32,638 nucleotides of DNA from the NCBI GenBank assembly GCA_024694565.1, contig JAILJR010000018.1, forward strand, positions 1 through 32,638, in the 5' to 3' direction. Of the stretch, positions 30,276 to 32,638 are shown one piece after another. Every line of letters begins with the position of its first letter. Position 1 is the stretch's first letter. The notes below the pieces were generated by a model. That model did not search any database. It saw only the letters and a program-made list of their open reading frames with translations, and had not been told where the DNA came from. This stretch comes from Butyrivibrio sp. Its GTDB lineage: Bacteria > Bacillota > Clostridia > Lachnospirales > Lachnospiraceae. Position numbers and translations under genes: made by a program.

Positions 30276-31048
30276 TATTTTGCAAGGTCTGAAAGGTGTA
30301 TCACAGCATCCTCACTAAGGATGCACTCACCATGCTCCTCAATAAACATAGCCTCCGGAGAATTGACTGTCAGCATATCTGAGTACTCAACTCCTGCTCT
30401 TCTCATGTCATAGATGACATTTTCATCAGCAGATACCAGTCCTGTCATGAGATAGAAGCGGTCTCTGTATTTATAAAGAGAAGATTCAACAATTGGCAGC
30501 TTCTGGACAACCTTCGCAAAACGGTAAATCTCTGATAGGTTGTCAAATTCCATCATATATCTTGCATATTCAGTAATAGGCTGATAGCTGTAGCTTGGAT
30601 CCTCGTGCTGTGACTCGCCGTCAGTATCATGTGTATAAATACGATTTATAGTCTCACTAAGGTTCGAGATCACCTCATTGAGGGCTATACCCTTTTCCTT
30701 GCCGGTCTTGGCCTTTACATCGTCGACCATCTCCTGGGTCAGGGTCTTAAGGATTGTCTCAGCTGCTGTGCGGATCCTGTCCGCGGCCTTCTGAATATCG
30801 TCATTGCTCATCTTGACAGCAAAGATGCGGACGCTGCCATCCATCATCATATTCTTGCTCATCATCATAACCTCCGTCTCAGGATTGTAGTCAAGCTGAG
30901 CACCCACCTCCTTGTTGAGCTGGGCAAAAAATGATGTGGTGTTCTCGGCACCGCTCACAACTGCCTCCGGTGTCAGACCGATCTCGTGGAGCTCAGATGC
31001 CGCGATACTGCATTCTACTGTGGTTTCATTCATTTTTACTATGATCAC
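30275..31048 (-). CDS. mecA: MecA-like adaptor protein
   Basis: The 257-residue protein resembles MecA, which hands substrates to the ClpC unfoldase for degradation. The GTG at 31048 (GGGAG 10 bases ahead) is chosen because MIIVKMNETTVECSIAASEL aligns with the usual MKIEKI-x-D start; an internal ATG at 31033 would cut that strand. The N-terminal substrate-binding domain spans about 1-80. A variable Lys/Glu-rich linker follows, and the C-terminal ClpC-binding domain contains FDNLSEIYRFAKVVQ, SSLYKYRDRFYLM and EHGECILSEDAV. Low conservation in the linker is normal. It is followed directly by the arginase-fold gene. Confidence 0.85.
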   Translation of the reverse strand: MIIVKMNETTVECSIAASELHEIGLTPEAVVSGAENTTSFFAQLNKEVGAQLDYNPETEVMMMSKNMMMDGSVRIFAVKMSNDDIQKAADRIRTAAETILKTLTQEMVDDVKAKTGKEKGIALNEVISNLSETINRIYTHDTDGESQHEDPSYSYQPITEYARYMMEFDNLSEIYRFAKVVQKLPIVESSLYKYRDRFYLMTGLVSADENVIYDMRRAGVEYSDMLTVNSPEAMFIEEHGECILSEDAVIHLSDLAK

Positions 31049-31099
31049 TACGCATCATCTCCCTTCCACTTAAAAGTCTGTTATCGTTTCTTCAATTAT

Positions 31100-31108
31100 A
31101 GTATAACA
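31100..31108 (-). promoter_or_regulatory. Extended -10 promoter of the mecA operon
   Basis: TGTTATACT on the minus strand forms an extended -10 box about 52 bases before the GTG start; the -35 region (TTGTCG, 20-base spacer) is poor. Confidence 0.5.
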
Positions 31109-31203
31109 CATTAAAGCACCCCAAACGACAAAGCTTATCAAATGGGAGTGCTAAAAATTCTATAAAGTGGTTTCAATTCATTGGACAGCCAGCCACTTAC
31201 AAT

Positions 31204-31246
31204 GGCCTAACTGCTGCTTGTGCAGTATGCACTGACGGAGCTGGCC
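31204..31246. repeat. Second copy of the dispersed repeat found at 2482-2689
   Basis: Read on the minus strand, these 43 bases match 2507-2549 at 34 positions, including an uninterrupted gtgcata and ctgcacaagca-like core. Similarity continues weakly to about 31265. Only one arm is present here. Like the first copy it lies between a minus-strand gene end (sortase) and the promoter region of the next gene. Confidence 0.65.
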
Positions 31247-31278
31247 GAACGAGGATTTATTGCCCGCTAACTGTATTG

Positions 31279-31929
31279 TTATTTCTGCTTCCTGATATGT
31301 TTGCTTTCCTCAGCTGCCTTCAGGACATCGGGCTCGGTACCGGTGTCGGTCACTTTGCCGGTGGATTCACACCGTACAGTTACGCGGTTGGAGCCTCCTA
31401 TCGTACAGGTAAACATGGTGAAATCCCACTCTCCTGCCTCCATCTCTGCAACGTCATATGCACCTAAGGTCTCCATGTTGGTAACCTCGAAAAAGAAGCT
31501 CTTTCCATTCATATCGGTCACTATGACTTCTGAGCCTGTCTCAAGTTTTGGCAGATTTCCAAAATGCTCCACGTAATTATGCCCACAGACGATCAGATCA
31601 TTGTCATAGACAGATCCCTTATATCTGCAGATTGAAATCTTGGCATTATCTGAGCTCCACTCGTCCTGTATCGGTAAAATAAGCCCAAGGGACGGGATCT
31701 GCACCGTGCCGACAAAGCTCCTTCCATCTACATCCACAATAGGCATCGGTCCTGAATCCTTTGCAGGAAGCACTGTATCCGGCATCTGATCGATAACTCC
31801 CTGAAGGACTGTATCCGATGCCTCCCCTGCCGATGCACTCTCATCAAAATTATTCTTTATAAGAACTGCTGCAACAACGATCATGGCAATTCCTATCGCT
31901 ATATAAATATAACCGGAAAATTTTTTCAA
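31279..31929 (-). CDS. Sortase (class D-like transpeptidase)
   Basis: Start is the TTG at 31929, placed 9 bases after AGGAGG; the TTG at 31974 that opens the longer frame has no such site. The 216 residues begin with a basic tip and a signal-anchor helix (IYIAIGIAMIVVAAVLI), placing the enzyme on the outer membrane face. A linker follows, then the sortase barrel with the full triad: His117 in CGHNYVEHFGNL, Cys175 in MFTCTIGG and Arg182 in SNRVTVRC. It attaches or cross-links surface proteins bearing an LPxTG-like signal; no such substrate is seen in the window. Confidence 0.92.
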   Translation of the reverse strand: MKKFSGYIYIAIGIAMIVVAAVLIKNNFDESASAGEASDTVLQGVIDQMPDTVLPAKDSGPMPIVDVDGRSFVGTVQIPSLGLILPIQDEWSSDNAKISICRYKGSVYDNDLIVCGHNYVEHFGNLPKLETGSEVIVTDMNGKSFFFEVTNMETLGAYDVAEMEAGEWDFTMFTCTIGGSNRVTVRCESTGKVTDTGTEPDVLKAAEESKHIRKQK

Positions 31930-31979
31930 AATGGCAGACCTCCTGTGTCTTCTTAATAGCCCTGACAGGGGCAAGGCTC

Positions 31980-32125
31980 AGCCCGTCCGGGCATGGCTTG
32001 GTCCCGATCTGGGCAGCCCCTGTCACGATCCGGGTACTGTTCCGTCCAGATTCAGGCACTGTACAATCCAGATTTAGGCATTGATGCGTCCCGATTTGGA
32101 CACTTCTGCGTCCCGATTTATGCAC
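31980..32125. repeat. Degenerate 22-nt tandem repeat array upstream of the sortase
   Basis: Read on the minus strand, about six to seven consecutive units of 21-23 bases fit the pattern GTGCCTAAATCGGGACG plus five variable bases. The first two units are closest to each other and the array decays toward the sortase. It fills most of the space between the TSCPD gene and the sortase ribosome site, and has no plausible coding role. Confidence 0.75.
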
Positions 32126-32150
32126 TGTTCAGAACTGATTCGTTCCGGTT

Positions 32151-32396
32151 TCAGCCCTGATTCATCGCTGCCTCAATCGCATAAGAGAGCTGATCCGGGC
32201 AGGATGTGCTCTTGAAGCCGCATCTGATACCGCGGAGCTTGTCTATCGCATCCTGGCACTTCATCCCCTGAACAAGTCTTGAAACTCCCTGGAGGTTGCC
32301 GTTACATCCGCCTGTGAAGGCTACTTTGCGTATAACGTCGCCATCAAGCTCAATATCTATCTGTGTTGAACATGTTCCTTTTGTCTTGTATATCAT
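32151..32396 (-). CDS. TSCPD-domain protein (TIGR03905 type)
   Basis: The 81-residue protein matches the small stand-alone TSCPD family: MIYKTKGTCSTQIDIELDGD, TGGCNGNLQGVSRLVQGM and the name-giving TSCPDQLSYAIEAAM near the C-terminus. Conserved Cys residues (9, 31, 47, 59, 66) suggest metal binding or redox chemistry; related domains sit at the C-terminus of class II ribonucleotide reductases. The exact role is unknown. AGGAG lies 7 bases before the ATG. About 240 bases upstream of it to the window edge hold no recognisable gene. Confidence 0.92.
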   Translation of the reverse strand: MIYKTKGTCSTQIDIELDGDVIRKVAFTGGCNGNLQGVSRLVQGMKCQDAIDKLRGIRCGFKSTSCPDQLSYAIEAAMNQG

Positions 32397-32638
32397 TTCT
32401 TTTCTCCTCTATAAACGCTAATTTTTGTCTTACTTATTCCGATTGGACGAGGATACCGTAAGCGCCTATAGAACGCACGCTAACGATATTTTGCTCAAAT
32501 CCTATGATGCTATCGAAAATTGAAACGAATCGATGACAGTTAGCAATAGCTTCATCATTCCCTTTGTCAAGCAACTAATTTTATTACATTATTGTATACT
32601 TTGCAATCCTAATCCTATGTCGCCTTTATCACGATCAT

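Noticed and set aside
31980-32125. The 22-nt repeats as a CRISPR array
   Set aside because: Units are contiguous and degenerate, with no spacers.

Overview
The window looks like chromosomal DNA of a Gram-positive anaerobe in the Clostridia, most likely Lachnospiraceae (Butyrivibrio/Roseburia-like). This rests on strong AGGAGG ribosome sites, a MecA-type adaptor, a TSCPD protein, a sortase, cell-surface InlB/Ig-like repeats, REP-type transposases and moderate GC content. The genus is an inference. Most genes lie on the minus strand, apart from one three-gene plus-strand operon at 14444-18557.

Left part (1-13302). Housekeeping and signalling genes follow some debris: the start of a gene running off the left edge, a relic of a type I restriction specificity gene, a MATE exporter fused to a C-terminal ATPase-like domain, and a nested palindromic repeat. 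Next come two small proteins and carB, then a two-component c-di-GMP module: a double-sensor hybrid histidine kinase followed by a response regulator with an intact GGDEF domain. A LUD-domain gene and tRNA-Leu(CAG) close this part.

Middle (13352-23151). Two REP-associated tyrosine transposases, each flanked by its own related repeat family, frame a region holding two gene sets. One is a plus-strand operon: a small acidic protein of possible chaperone type, a 909-residue protein with Gly-rich hydrophobic segments, and a double-GNAT protein. The other is a minus-strand operon: a multi-pass membrane protein, a multi-pass membrane protein with a degenerate GGDEF domain, and a second GNAT-like protein. 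The two operons converge on one bidirectional terminator. A PBECR4-like nuclease gene interrupted by an in-frame TGA follows.

Island (23206-28006). A 23-bp copy of the 3' end of tRNA-Leu lies at one end and the complete tRNA-Leu(AAG) at the other. The 4.8 kb between them carries a candidate type I toxin-antitoxin locus, two type II toxin-antitoxin pairs, a small serine recombinase, a 5'-truncated surface protein and the last 54 codons of a tyrosine integrase joined to that surface gene. I read it as a decayed integrative element kept by its addiction modules. The old tRNA terminator survives at 23156-23195, outside the far repeat.

Right part (28214-32638). This holds a HAD phosphatase, a small membrane protein, an arginase-fold protein translationally coupled to a MecA-like adaptor, a second copy of the left-hand dispersed repeat, a sortase preceded by about seven degenerate 22-nt repeats, and a TSCPD-domain protein. 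I see no gene in the last 240 bases.
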